NCBI GenBank assembly: GCA_008828725.1
Contig: MEHQ01000321.1
Location: forward strand, 593,479-657,478
Length of the DNA: 64,000 nt
DNA from: Saccharina japonica
Taxonomy: Eukaryota; Sar; Phaeophyceae; Laminariales; Laminariaceae
Reading direction: 5' to 3'
Numbering within the stretch: the first letter of the stretch is position 1; each line of letters starts with the position of its first letter. A program made the translations under genes and the position numbers. Below are positions 54,786 to 64,000 of the stretch, piece by piece. The notes beneath the pieces were generated by a model, which made no database searches, was not told the origin of the DNA, and saw nothing but the letters and a program-made list of their open reading frames with translations.

Positions 54786-55685
54786 CTGAATGTTAAAATC
54801 ACGAGCGAAAATATATGGGAGGGAGCGTTTCGTCATAATTAAGATGATCGTGGTTCGACAACATCATGCCGTTTCCTTTTCTTTTTCACGCACTATCGAC
54901 ACGACCAAGGAAACCGCGCCGTATTAACGCCAAGCCCAAGGCCCTGGTCTGCGGGGTCTCTTCACCGAGCTGGCCATGCCCTAAACAGGGAAGAGGATAT
55001 GTACCGGGATATTCGTCGATAAATCCTTTGTTCAGCCAGAGCTGGTGTGGGACACTACTCTGTAACTGCGCAGTAACCATACATGTATACAAAGGGCGGC
55101 GTATTTTTGTACGGCATTCCATCCCCGCTGCATTGGCTCAAGTCCAATTGGCAGTGTACTTCGTCCTCGAAACGATTAAACATATAATAACAACAAGTAG
55201 TTTTACTTAGGGGTTCAAGGGACCAGAGACTAAGTTGTTCATATCGTATGTACTACTGTATCCTGTAGACACTGCAACGGGGTACCGTACGTGTAACGAT
55301 TGGACAAGCTGGAAACGAGCGCCCATTCGATGTTAGCCGCTTACGGAGTGGCGGTTTCAGCCGTAAGTGCTACTAACGACTCCAGGGTAAGTACACTAAG
55401 CCCAGTAACACGCTAAGCCCAATTAACACAAGGCCAATTAACACAAGGCCAAACAGGTCATCTGTATACTACGTACACGCCAGGTGTGCGTATCGATCAA
55501 GGTCTTCTTGTTGGGGAGGCCTGGCGTCTCGATCTCGCCGCCGCATTACTGCTAATGTCAAAAATGTGTGAACTGTACATATACCGAATCTGCGCGAAGT
55601 ATCGGTTGCATAGACGGCAGATAAGGACTCGGGCGGTGCCGAAGCTATACCAGGGAGAGTTTTTGGTTCGGGACTGTTTCTCACT

Positions 55686-55686
55686 N
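55686..55686. other. Ambiguous base N at the end of the 3.1-kb duplication
   Basis: Left of the N the sequence equals 59284-59293; right of it the sequence resembles 61243-61330 (the intron next to exon B). The N therefore marks a junction, not a simple miscalled base. Confidence 0.9.
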
Positions 55687-56408
55687 TTTTGCTCATTTCG
55701 TCCTGTGATCACAGCGATCCGGTTTGTTTTTCATTCTGACCTTCCTAGGTGTGTGGTGTCGTTTTCTTTTTTTTTTGTGCACCCTTGCTACTACTATTAA
55801 TAGTACGTCTTACAGCGATATTGGACACTTGCCATTACGCAATTCCCCAGTTTGAGGCGCCATATTTTGGCGAGAAACATTTGCTACCCCGCATCGTCCT
55901 CATCTCGTGGCACGAGTCACTTAAGACTGGTGCTACGATAGGGGGGGTACCGACATTTTCACTACCGGATTTTGGCCACTCGGACGAGTGGCTCCGAATC
56001 TAAGTGAAAATTGGACCAAAACAGTTTTTGTTCGAGTTACGTAACAAAACATCCAATGGCGGTGCAAAAAGAACAACAAATAAACAAAACAAAATTATGA
56101 GTACAACGAAGTAAGGCAGTCACTCGGCCGAGTGGCTCTGTGCAGGTGAAAAACCAGCACCTATACATGACCCTCCTACCGTAGCACCAGTCTTAAACGC
56201 CCCCCCTCTTGCAACGCCGATGTATACATATCGATATATGATCGGTGGCGCCAATCGTTTGCACGTTTTGCCTACTACGATGGGTGGGCTATACTGTACG
56301 CCATTCCTCTTAGAACGAAAGCCACAGACGGCGTTCTTTCGTGCAAATCTGGATCGCACTTGCACAGCAGCAGTTGCGTGTATTTTTGTTAGTAGCCTGC
56401 CAGACCAC

Positions 56409-56590
56409 GGCGTTCAATCTTGAGGACGTTCACGCCGAGCTTGATCTTGCTGCGCAGTTGCTCTTGGTGAACGATCTTGTCCCATACCGCCCCGTACCCT
56501 TCCTGGATAAGGTACACGCCGTCACCCCCTTCGTCCTCCTCGGAATCTTCCTCTTCTCCTTCGACCCCTGCCAGCACATGCTCGTGACAC
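56409..56590 (-). CDS. FAD oxidoreductase exon F (3' end uncertain)
   Basis: Codes CHEHVLAGV, an acidic insert (EGEEEDSEEDEGGDG), VYLIQEGYGAVWDKIV and IKLGVNVLKIERR. The last two correspond to the GYxxLWxKL and nVxxIeR elements of amine oxidases. Acceptor AATACAG|G. No good donor follows; a stop occurs 7 codons later, so the exon end is approximate and the real C-terminus lies in exons I could not find. Confidence 0.7.
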
Positions 56591-59500
56591 CTGTATTGGG
56601 AGGATGAAAAACCCGGAATTCAGGTCTATTATCAGTATTATTTTACGCTGCCAACGATCATTCAATGTAAGTATTGGATTGGATGAGGCCTCCTGCTCCG
56701 AAGCAGGGGGGCTCGCCCGGGATAAACTCCGCGCTGAGTGCGCTCTCAGCGCGGCGCTCATCCCGGGAATTGAAATGACCGCGCAGAAAAATACTACAGT
56801 TTTATTTTACGCTGCCAACGATCATTCAATGTAAGTATTGGATTGGATGAGGCCTCCTGCCCCGGTCGGTGGTCCTACCCATACTTCCGTGTGTTTCTTA
56901 GCTCGTGCTTAGCCACCTTCCGGGAGCTGTGTTGTCTCATCCAAACTTGCTTCGTACTCGCTGGTATACGTTAGGCGTGGTACTTTGGCGTGCCTGCGAA
57001 TAAAGCCGACTCAGCCGCTGCAGCCAAAATGTTTGCAGATTCCAGGGAACAAAAAAAAACACTTTCTTCGATGTTGCCAATATGTGCCCGCGCAGTCCAT
57101 AAAACCGACCGCACATCCCACAAACAAATGATATGTAAATTAACTATTACGGGGAACCATAGTAAATAGGGACCAAACATTGTTAGTAAAACTGTAGGTA
57201 ACCACATACCCCAGGGTAGGTTTTTGTGTGTACCGTAAGTCCTGTTTGCTATGGGTCCTAACCCCTTATGATGTACCGGGTACATACATACCTGCTTGCC
57301 AAATCTGAGGTCTGCCCGAAACTGGGGCGTACACCTAGTTCGAATTCCTCCGCGGTACTCTTCTTGAACCGCCTGGCAAGCTTGCTGCCGTGCCTCAGGG
57401 AGGAGGCGTTATCGACGAGCAGACGAAGAGATTCTGCGTCTTCGGCTGCCTCCGCCATCTGCTCGGTCACGGACGCGGCGAGGTCTAGCTGGGCCGTAAA
57501 GAGGTCGGGCATGAGCCAGCTGACAACCGCCGGGCGAAGCACAAAAAATGTTTTTTGGGGGGGAGGGGGGGGTGGGGTCAGCACTTACTCATCAGGCGGT
57601 GTACCGAAGATGAAGAAAAACGGGGGGGGGGGGGGATATCACATCGGGCAGATGAGACCACTGCTTTCCGTAGGACACATTACATATTACGTATATACGT
57701 ATATACGTAACACTCGTATACAAGGTTCCAAGCCACTGATGACCTGAACAATCTCCTAGGGGGGGACGCGAGCCGTGACAACAATACCGGTACTGCTGTA
57801 CCTTTTGTTTTTGGCGAAAACTGTTTCGGGATTACGGGGCTGGGTCCTTAGGGCCCGAATTAACGAGTATAAAATAAATTCAATTTGGAAAAAATAAAAT
57901 TCAAATACGCTTTTCATTGGTCAACACACGCACCAGCACCAAATATTATGCCCCAAGATCCTAATCTTTGGCGCTGGTGCGTGTGTTGACCAATGAAAAG
58001 CGGATTTGAATATATTTTTTTCCAAATTGAATTTTTTTCTTCTTCGTTAAAACGGGTCCTTAACCCATCATCGTTGGGATTTCGATTTTTTGTGGACCAA
58101 TGCTGCGATATAGGTAGCACGTTTTCGCTGAAACGTTTTTCTGGACGATCGTAGTTTTGCAATTAAACGTAGGGCATTACTGAAGCTTCTCAGTGAATTC
58201 GCTCAGTCATTCAGAAAAGCGGAACAAAACCTCCCACTGAGGCATGGACTTCATCATGATCGTGACCAGTTAGAGGGCTTGAGCTGTGGTCGGTCTGATG
58301 GTAATTAATGTGAAATCGCTCGGGCCTCACATAAGCCCGTAGTAGGCGGGAATGTCGTTGATGTCGCCGTATCCTTGAACCGAGTAAGCGAACCTGAATG
58401 TTAAAATCACGAGCGAAAATATATGGGAGGGAGCGTTTCGTCATAATTAAGATGATCGTGGTTCGACAACATCATGCCGTTTCCTTTTCTTTTTCACGCA
58501 CTATCGACACGACCAAGGAAACCGCGCCGTATTAACGCCAAGCCCAAGGCCCTGGTCTGCGGGGTCTCTTCACCGAGCTGGCCATGCCCTAAACAGGGAA
58601 GAGGATATGTACCGGGATATTCGTCGATAAATCCTTTGTTCAGCCAGAGCTGGTGTGGGACACTACTCTGTAACTGCGCAGTAACCATACATGTATACAA
58701 AGGGCGGCGTATTTTTGTACGGCATTCCATCCCCGCTGCATTGGCTCAAGTCCAATTGGCAGTGTACTTCGTCCTCGAAACGATTAAACATATAATAACA
58801 ACAAGTAGTTTTACTTAGGGGTTCAAGGGACCAGAGACTAAGTTGTTCATATCGTATGTACTACTGTATCCTGTAGACACTGCAACGGGGTACCGTACGT
58901 GTAACGATTGGACAAGCTGGAAACGAGCGCCCATTCGATGTTAGCCGCTTACGGAGTGGCGGTTTCAGCCGTAAGTGCTACTAACGACTCCAGGGTAAGT
59001 ACACTAAGCCCAGTAACACGCTAAGCCCAATTAACACAAGGCCAATTAACACAAGGCCAAACAGGTCATCTGTATACTACGTACACGCCAGGTGTGCGTA
59101 TCGATCAAGGTCTTCTTGTTGGGGAGGCCTGGCGTCTCGATCTCGCCGCCGCATTACTGCTAATGTCAAAAATGTGTGAACTGTACATATACCGAATCTG
59201 CGCGAAGTATCGGTTGCATAGACGGCAGATAAGGACTCGGGCGGTGCCGAAGCTATACCAGGGAGAGTTTTTGGTTCGGGACTGTTTCTCACTGGAAAAG
59301 GTTCTTGAGGTAGCCGATCCCCAAGGCATCCAGGTATTGCATGAAGGTCATGTCAGGGAGATCCTCCGGCTGACTGGGGGGGATAGGCACACCAGTGTCC
59401 ATGCTCCACCCAACGAGGGAGAAGTGGGCGCCGATGTACGTCGCCAGGCCCAGGCTGAGCTCCTCCGCTGACATCTGGCCGAACGTGCGATCACGTGCGT

Positions 59501-62500
59501 CGAGGAAAATCCGACACCACAAACAATGCACTAAAATGTGAAACAAGCAGAAAACAAGAAGTCAGTGTTTTTCGAAGCGTATAACACAAACCTTCCGGTA
59601 TGGTAAATAGCGCCATATGTCGTTGATACCTGGTACCTGGTATGTGCTATTCTAGAGTTCGTTGTGTCGACGAGGGGCGGCGATGTACGGATTCAATCAA
59701 GGGCTTGGGATCGCTAGAATTTGCTCTGTCTCACCGTCAATCTCGTTCGGAAGTTTCCGCGTTTTATTATTCGGAAGTTTCTTTCGGAATGATGAGCGTT
59801 CTGAGCATAGCAACTTAGCCAATAACCGGAAGGATTCAGGATGCTCGTGCTAGGATACAGCCAGTTGGAGTGGGTATCTCACGTTTGGCCAAACTGTTTC
59901 GGACTGCCGGGGCTCCTCAAATCAAGATAAACTAACTATATACCCGATATCGACGTCACCCGTAAATGAGCGTTGAGTTGGCACAGGGCTGCGATCTCAG
60001 CGCTCGTATTCTCGACAACAACAGTAAGGATACTACGACGACAGAGGTAGCATTTTTTTTGGCTGAAGTGGTTTCTGAATGGTCCATTAAAGTATCAAAG
60101 GCTCCTTAACCCGAAATGGTCGGTCTTTCATATATATATTATATATATATTATATATATATTTATTGTGTTGCATTATTGTTGATCGCGTACTTAAGGCA
60201 TGGTATTGTTCATCGGGTATATAGTATATAGTATATAGCTCTTTCATTTTCCTCCCAAAATCAGTTTTTGGGTGAGGTATAGAGCTCCTCAAGTGATAAG
60301 TGACCACCCTCAAAAGGCAGAAATGGTGCACCTGCATGCAGGCTACCGCACCATGCACCCTGGTACCAATGACTTGTTCCTATTAGTCCTTACGGCTTGC
60401 TATTGGCACACAGTCCCTCACGCCAGGAGCCTCCCCCTCCACAACAAAGTCAGGCGCACCCCTCTATGGTACGATGCGGCATGCGCCAAAACGACTGCTG
60501 CTGCTGCTGCTGCTGCTGTGGCAAGTCAAGAAACCTCATCAATTGTATACGTATCCTCCCCGGGCACATGCTAATCAGGTTCCCCCCTTGAAGAGCTTTA
60601 CACTAATAGTAAGAAAAAACAAGATTTTGAGAAACATGAGTAGTGAAACCCGGTGAACAATCCCATGGCCCACGTATATTTCACGGGGAAAAAAAAACAA
60701 ACATATTTATTTGCGAAAAAACGAATAAATGGCGTTTCGACGAGTTTGGGTTAAGGAGCCCCATCCTTCCGAAACGGTTTTAGCCGAAAAAGTGTCACCT
60801 CTATCGTAGCATGCCCCCCGCCCCCCCCCGCCCCTCCCACCGCCCGCCCACCCCACCCCACCCCCCCTACGCTGTGCGCGGAACGGACGACCCGCAAATG
60901 GATATATATATATATATACGTACTGCTGCAAGGGTATGCGCGGATCTGAATCCCAGAACCCCACTACCCCCCCCCCTATATTGGAGGGAAGAACCGGACC
61001 GTTGTGATCCCAGAAACAATAAGCTAACTTTTTTTTAATTCCCCCCCCCGCCTGGTTGGTGAAAACCCAACGGCTCCGTCCCGGCATTGTAGGGATGCGA
61101 GGGTCTATGGTCATATGACTACGGCCGTGCACACATGAGTACACCCCCCCCCCCCCCCCCCCCACCAGCAAAACAAAATAAGGGGGTCTCTAAAACCAAG
61201 TTGAAAAAGGGAACGAAAAACGAAAACAAAAATGTTTTTCGCTTTTTGCGTCCTGTGATCACAGCGATCCGGTTTGTTTTTCATTCTGACCTTCCTACGA
61301 GTGTGGTGTCGTTATCTCTCTTTTTTTTTTACGCCCTTGACTGCTGCTGTACTGCTGTATGTAGTACCTGTGTGCCGTCGGATTTCTCGAGAATCCAGAG
61401 GCCGTAAGGGACGAAAGCTTCGCTCGCTGCGTCGAACATGCCTCTCGGCCCCGGGTCTTCTTCGCCGTAGCTGATGCGCACGGGCTTTTCGATGCCGTAC
61501 TGGGTCACTAGCATTTCGGCGAAGTCTTTGTACCTTTTAGCAGAGAGGGGACGATTCGCGGGGCGATTCTTATGCGTCCAAAGCTTGTTTTTGAATTATT
61601 TCGGCGGGATTTGCTGTATGTAGTAGTCAGATACAGATTTTACAACACCCAAAGTTGTGGCTTGTGAGAAAAACTGTACGCTCTACTATTAATACCAAAA
61701 CGACAATCCCGTCGGCTAGACATACCTAAACTATATTATTCTGTGACGAAACGCAAAGGGTATGTATGTTGGAAATAATGTATTTGTGAAGGTGATGTGC
61801 TTTTGCGACGATAGAGGTAAGTAGTAGCCCTTTTGGGGCATAGTGGGGCTTCTCAAAAGAGGAACAGCGCAGTGCCCGAAATTGTCGGAATCTCATGACG
61901 CGCTCGTACAGTAGCTTTTAACACTGTTGTGCGATCGAGTACTTGCAGGCTGCCTGATAAGCAGTATGTTCATGTATACTACGCATGTATGATTCACGTA
62001 CGAGTCTTATAGGATAATTTCGTATTGGAAGTGAGAGCATTCTATTGGATGAAGATGTTGACGTGGTGTGTTCTCAGTATGTTACCCCGGTGGAGACATG
62101 CCTGCGACTGTATGCTTGGTTCTGGATGAATCCCGAGGGGATTCACTACTACTTCTACTACCTTCTTCTACTCGACTCATAGATAACTCGACATCTGGAT
62201 AATATATATATTTTCTTCTACATTTGATGATTTGGTCTCATTCTCCGTCCGACCCCGCTTCCAAGGCCTGATGCTACGGGCCTCGTGGACCTGACCACCC
62301 CAGCATTAGATTGCTCAAATAACTGTTAGTCGGTACAAACCTACCGCAAGGGTATATGCCACATTGTATACTGTTCAATCAACAGTAAGCTTCGGGTCCG
62401 GGTCGAGGCATACTCCTGGAACTCATATACTACATTCTAAGTGAGGTTGTCTCAGAGGAAATAGGGGTTATGCCCCTGTGAGGCAAATAGCATACGTCGG

Positions 62501-63275
62501 GTATCGGGTATAGTACTGTAGTTTCTCCGTCGAAGGGTCCCCTCTAACTAAAATACGTACTGTAGGGCTCGAAAATACTAAATTACCCCCCCCGCCTGGT
62601 AGGCGAAAACCCGACATGCTCCGTCCCGGCATTGCAGGGATGCTAGGGTGTATGGTCATACGACTACGGCCATGCGTGACAATGAAGTACACCCCCCCCC
62701 GTCGCAGAGCGGCAGCCTTAACAAAAAATATGTGTACGAGGAGAAGCGGGATGTTAGAGGATGGGATGATAAAGATTGACGGACGTAATATGGAGAAGAT
62801 TGGTACGCTACTACTACTACTACTGTAGATGGTGGCGAGAAAACGAATAATCGCTACTGTAGGAGATATATAGTGACCACAGACGGCCAAGCAGGCAGAG
62901 CATATTTAAGCGAGTTTTGTTTGTATGCACTGTGTGCAAAACAACGTAATGTGACTCAAGTGGTGGGGGTGTCGGTATAAGGAGTAGAGATGGTGTGCTC
63001 CATCTCAAAAGGGGTGTGTAGTCAATGATCAAACGGCTACCGTAAGGCAAGCAACAAATGAGTACGCCCCCCCTGCGTACTATGATTGTTTCCGCGATCT
63101 CACGTGTTGCCGAGATAGCAGGTGCCCAGTTCCACCACAACCTCCTTTTTGTTGGGGTAGCCCGGAGCCTTGTAGTAGTACGTGTTGGTTTTTCCGCCCC
63201 ACTCCTCTTCTTTCTCGAAGATGGTAACGTCCTCCAGCCCCGCTCTCTTCAGCTGTTGACTCGCGAAGAGAAGCC
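56409..63275 (-). CDS. FAD-dependent amine-oxidase-type flavoprotein (partial, spliced)
   Basis: Six exons on the minus strand, read from high to low coordinates: A 63104-63275, B 61368-61533, C 59293-59530, D 58331-58393, E 57292-57519, F about 56409-56590. Junctions A-B, C-D, D-E and E-F join in frame. The sequence follows the NAD(P)-binding-8/amine-oxidoreductase pattern: GLLFASQQLKRAG then VTIFEKEEEWGGK (second strand and GGK of the FAD site), ELGTCYL, a mid-domain MTFMQYLDALG, VQGYGDINDIPAYYGL, and EGYGAVWDKIV ... IKLGVNVLKIERR. The GxGxxG exon is not in the window (gene runs off the right edge), one exon seems missing between B and C because their phases disagree, and the C-terminal part after F was not found. 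Substrate unknown. Exons D-F have a second copy to the left. Confidence 0.8.
57292..57519 (-). CDS. FAD oxidoreductase exon E
   Basis: Codes (I)WLMPDLFTAQLDLAASV, a charged helical stretch, and LGVRPSFGQTSDLAS. It follows exon D to give PAYYGLIWLMPDL. Acceptor TTGTCAG|C, donor AG|GTATGT, phase 2. Confidence 0.78.
58331..58393 (-). CDS. FAD oxidoreductase exon D (63 bases)
   Basis: Codes FAYSVQGYGDINDIPAYYGL, matching the QGYG...PAYYGLMW signature of the family. Acceptor CATTCAG|G completes the Gln begun in exon C; donor AT|GTGAGG, phase 2. Found by reading the minus strand between exons; no long ORF marks it. Confidence 0.82.
59293..59530 (-). CDS. FAD oxidoreductase exon C
   Basis: Codes FLDARDRTFGQMSAEELSL, GAHFSLVGWSMDTG, DLPDMTFMQYLDALG and LKNLF. 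Strong acceptor CACATTTTAG|TG after a T-rich tract; donor CA|GTGAGA, phase 2. It starts two bases into a codon, while exon B ends on a codon boundary, so an exon between them is missing or unrecognised. Confidence 0.78.
60130..60165. repeat. TA-rich microsatellite
   Basis: ATATATATTATATATATATT run; lies in the intron between oxidoreductase exons B and C. Confidence 0.9.
61028..61162 (+). repeat. Poly-C-flanked repeat, short form with C runs at both sides
   Basis: CCCCCCCCCCGCCTGGTTGG ... ACACATGAGTACA then a C19 run. About 105 bases of body between the two homopolymers. Confidence 0.9.
61368..61533 (-). CDS. FAD oxidoreductase exon B
   Basis: Starts with the third base of Thr and reads YKDFAEMLVTQYGIEKPVRI to the end of WILEKSDGTQ, 55 codons. 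Continues exon A in frame to give GTCYLGNTYKDFAEML, the usual arrangement. Acceptor TAAAAG|G, donor CAG|GTACTA, phase 0. Confidence 0.78.
62585..62700 (+). repeat. Poly-C-flanked repeat, short form with C runs at both sides
   Basis: C8 then GCCTGGTAGGCGAAAACCCG ... GACAATGAAGTACA then C9. In the intron between exons A and B. Confidence 0.9.
62985..63072 (+). repeat. Poly-C-flanked repeat, type A end beside exon A
   Basis: CATCTCAAAAGGGGTGTGTA then TCAATGATCAAACGGCT, AACAAATGAGTACG and C7, ending 32 bases from the donor of exon A. Confidence 0.82.
63104..63275 (-). CDS. FAD oxidoreductase exon A
   Basis: Codes the end of the dinucleotide-binding helix (LLFASQQLKRAG), the second strand with its acidic end (VTIFEKEEE), WGGK, and VVVELGTCYLGN. 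Acceptor GCGAAG|GG (weak pyrimidine tract, so its exact place is less certain); donor AC|GTGAGA, phase 2. Confidence 0.78.
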
Positions 63276-64000
63276 CTTCGCACGGTACACCAGGTGTGTT
63301 TAAGGGTGCCGGGAATACATGCGCCGAGTTGTCATCGTCCATTCGCGGCCAAACGGCAACAACAACATATGTATGGTGACAACGGGCCGATGGATCGAGC
63401 CACGACTGCTGTGAGCACTGGAAACAGTGGATTGTTTTCGCGACGGCCGGGACGGGGAATACACAAACTGTGTCCATTCAAGCTATTAGGACGAGGAGGT
63501 CTCGTCACCAGCACCACCACCACAACGCGTGACGCGATTGTTTCCGACAGCTCCTTTTGTTTTACGTTGCCTGTTACAGTGGTCAACCGGTTAGTGCTTA
63601 AACAACAAAACTGTGCTGCGTGTATGTTTCTGTCCCACGTATGTATGCCGACACGCGGTGGTGGATGAAAGGTGTGATGATATAGGCCGAAAACTCCAGA
63701 GTAATCAGTCGATGTCAGTCTGATGCCCGGATCAAGGCTGCACGGTAGCAGGGGTTACTCTTCCGGCGTTGTGTGTTTCGGCCTCTCAGAGCCTAGAGCC
63801 ACTCGGTCGGGTGCCTACGGTATATCCATTTAGAACCGGAGTCCCGTTTCGGCGGCAAATTATTTGAAATTAGAATTAGACCTTCGTTTGTTTACAGTGC
63901 GGTTCTAAAAAGGTGTACCAAGTTGTTTTTTAAATTATTTTAGGTTCGGGGATATATGCACCACTCCCATGGGATTGTTTGTAGCACTGTTGCCTGCGCC
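63276..64000. other. Intron upstream of oxidoreductase exon A; no exon recognised
   Basis: The expected GxGxxG exon of the FAD-binding fold is not visible here on the minus strand, so it should lie beyond the right edge. A fragment at about 63830-63890 resembles the 88-bp mini-MITE. Confidence 0.5.

Larger units (their letters stand above)
52589..55685. repeat. 3.1-kb direct duplication, copy 1 (contains one N, ends at another)
   Basis: Nearly identical to 56200-59293; visible differences are mainly lengths of G and T homopolymers. Contains the copies of exons D-F. The N at 53190 lies inside it and the N at 55686 is the base right after it. Confidence 0.93.
56200..59293. repeat. 3.1-kb direct duplication, copy 2
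   Basis: Partner of 52589-55685. This copy has no N and continues without a break into exon C and the rest of the gene, so it is the more credible one. Confidence 0.93.

Overview
The window is nuclear DNA from a eukaryote with large, repeat-filled introns. The evidence is one protein-coding gene spread over 20.6 kb in nine exons, another spliced gene on the opposite strand, GT-AG introns with long pyrimidine tracts, many short inverted-repeat (MITE-like) elements, micro- and minisatellites, and no operon-like packing. The encoded PP2A catalytic subunit resembles plant and protist forms. A large-genome alga or other protist fits, with a photosynthetic stramenopile as my weak first guess; the sequence does not settle the lineage.

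Layout. 1-15.7 kb: no convincing gene. It holds G/T-rich and poly-C-flanked repeats, several MITE families, a 230-bp hairpin element and shared dispersed repeats. 15.7-16.2 kb, minus strand: first exon of a type II membrane protein, head-to-head with 16.9-37.5 kb, plus strand: a complete spliced gene for the catalytic subunit of protein phosphatase 2A. That gene has nine exons and 319 codons. Its intron 1 is 12.1 kb and carries a 1.5-kb tandem duplication, one copy of which contains a 660-bp inverted-repeat element with a 10-bp target duplication; the other copy is the empty site. Intron 3 is a tandem array that repeats its own 3' splice region, and intron 6 is a GC-AG intron with a C26 pyrimidine tract. 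37.5-41 kb: gene-poor, with an inverted second copy of a 557-bp MITE.

41-52 kb: a degenerate satellite of about 320 bp per unit (roughly 19 units). A 3.5-kb array of an 11-bp unit, CCATGG plus five variable bases, interrupts it and reverses orientation part-way along. 52-63.3 kb, minus strand: the middle and C-terminal side of an FAD-dependent amine-oxidase-type flavoprotein. Six exons were found (A to F); the 5' end lies beyond the window. Three of them (D, E, F) occur a second time in a near-identical 3.1-kb direct duplication, whose copy contains one N at an internal repeat boundary and ends at a second.

Two assembly signals matter for any reuse. The two single N bases both sit at junctions of duplicated sequence. 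Several paralogous stretches (21.27-21.97 kb; 4.36-4.78 kb) differ from their partners mostly by single-base insertions and deletions, as expected of unpolished long reads. The PP2A gene itself is intact, with every exon joining in frame.
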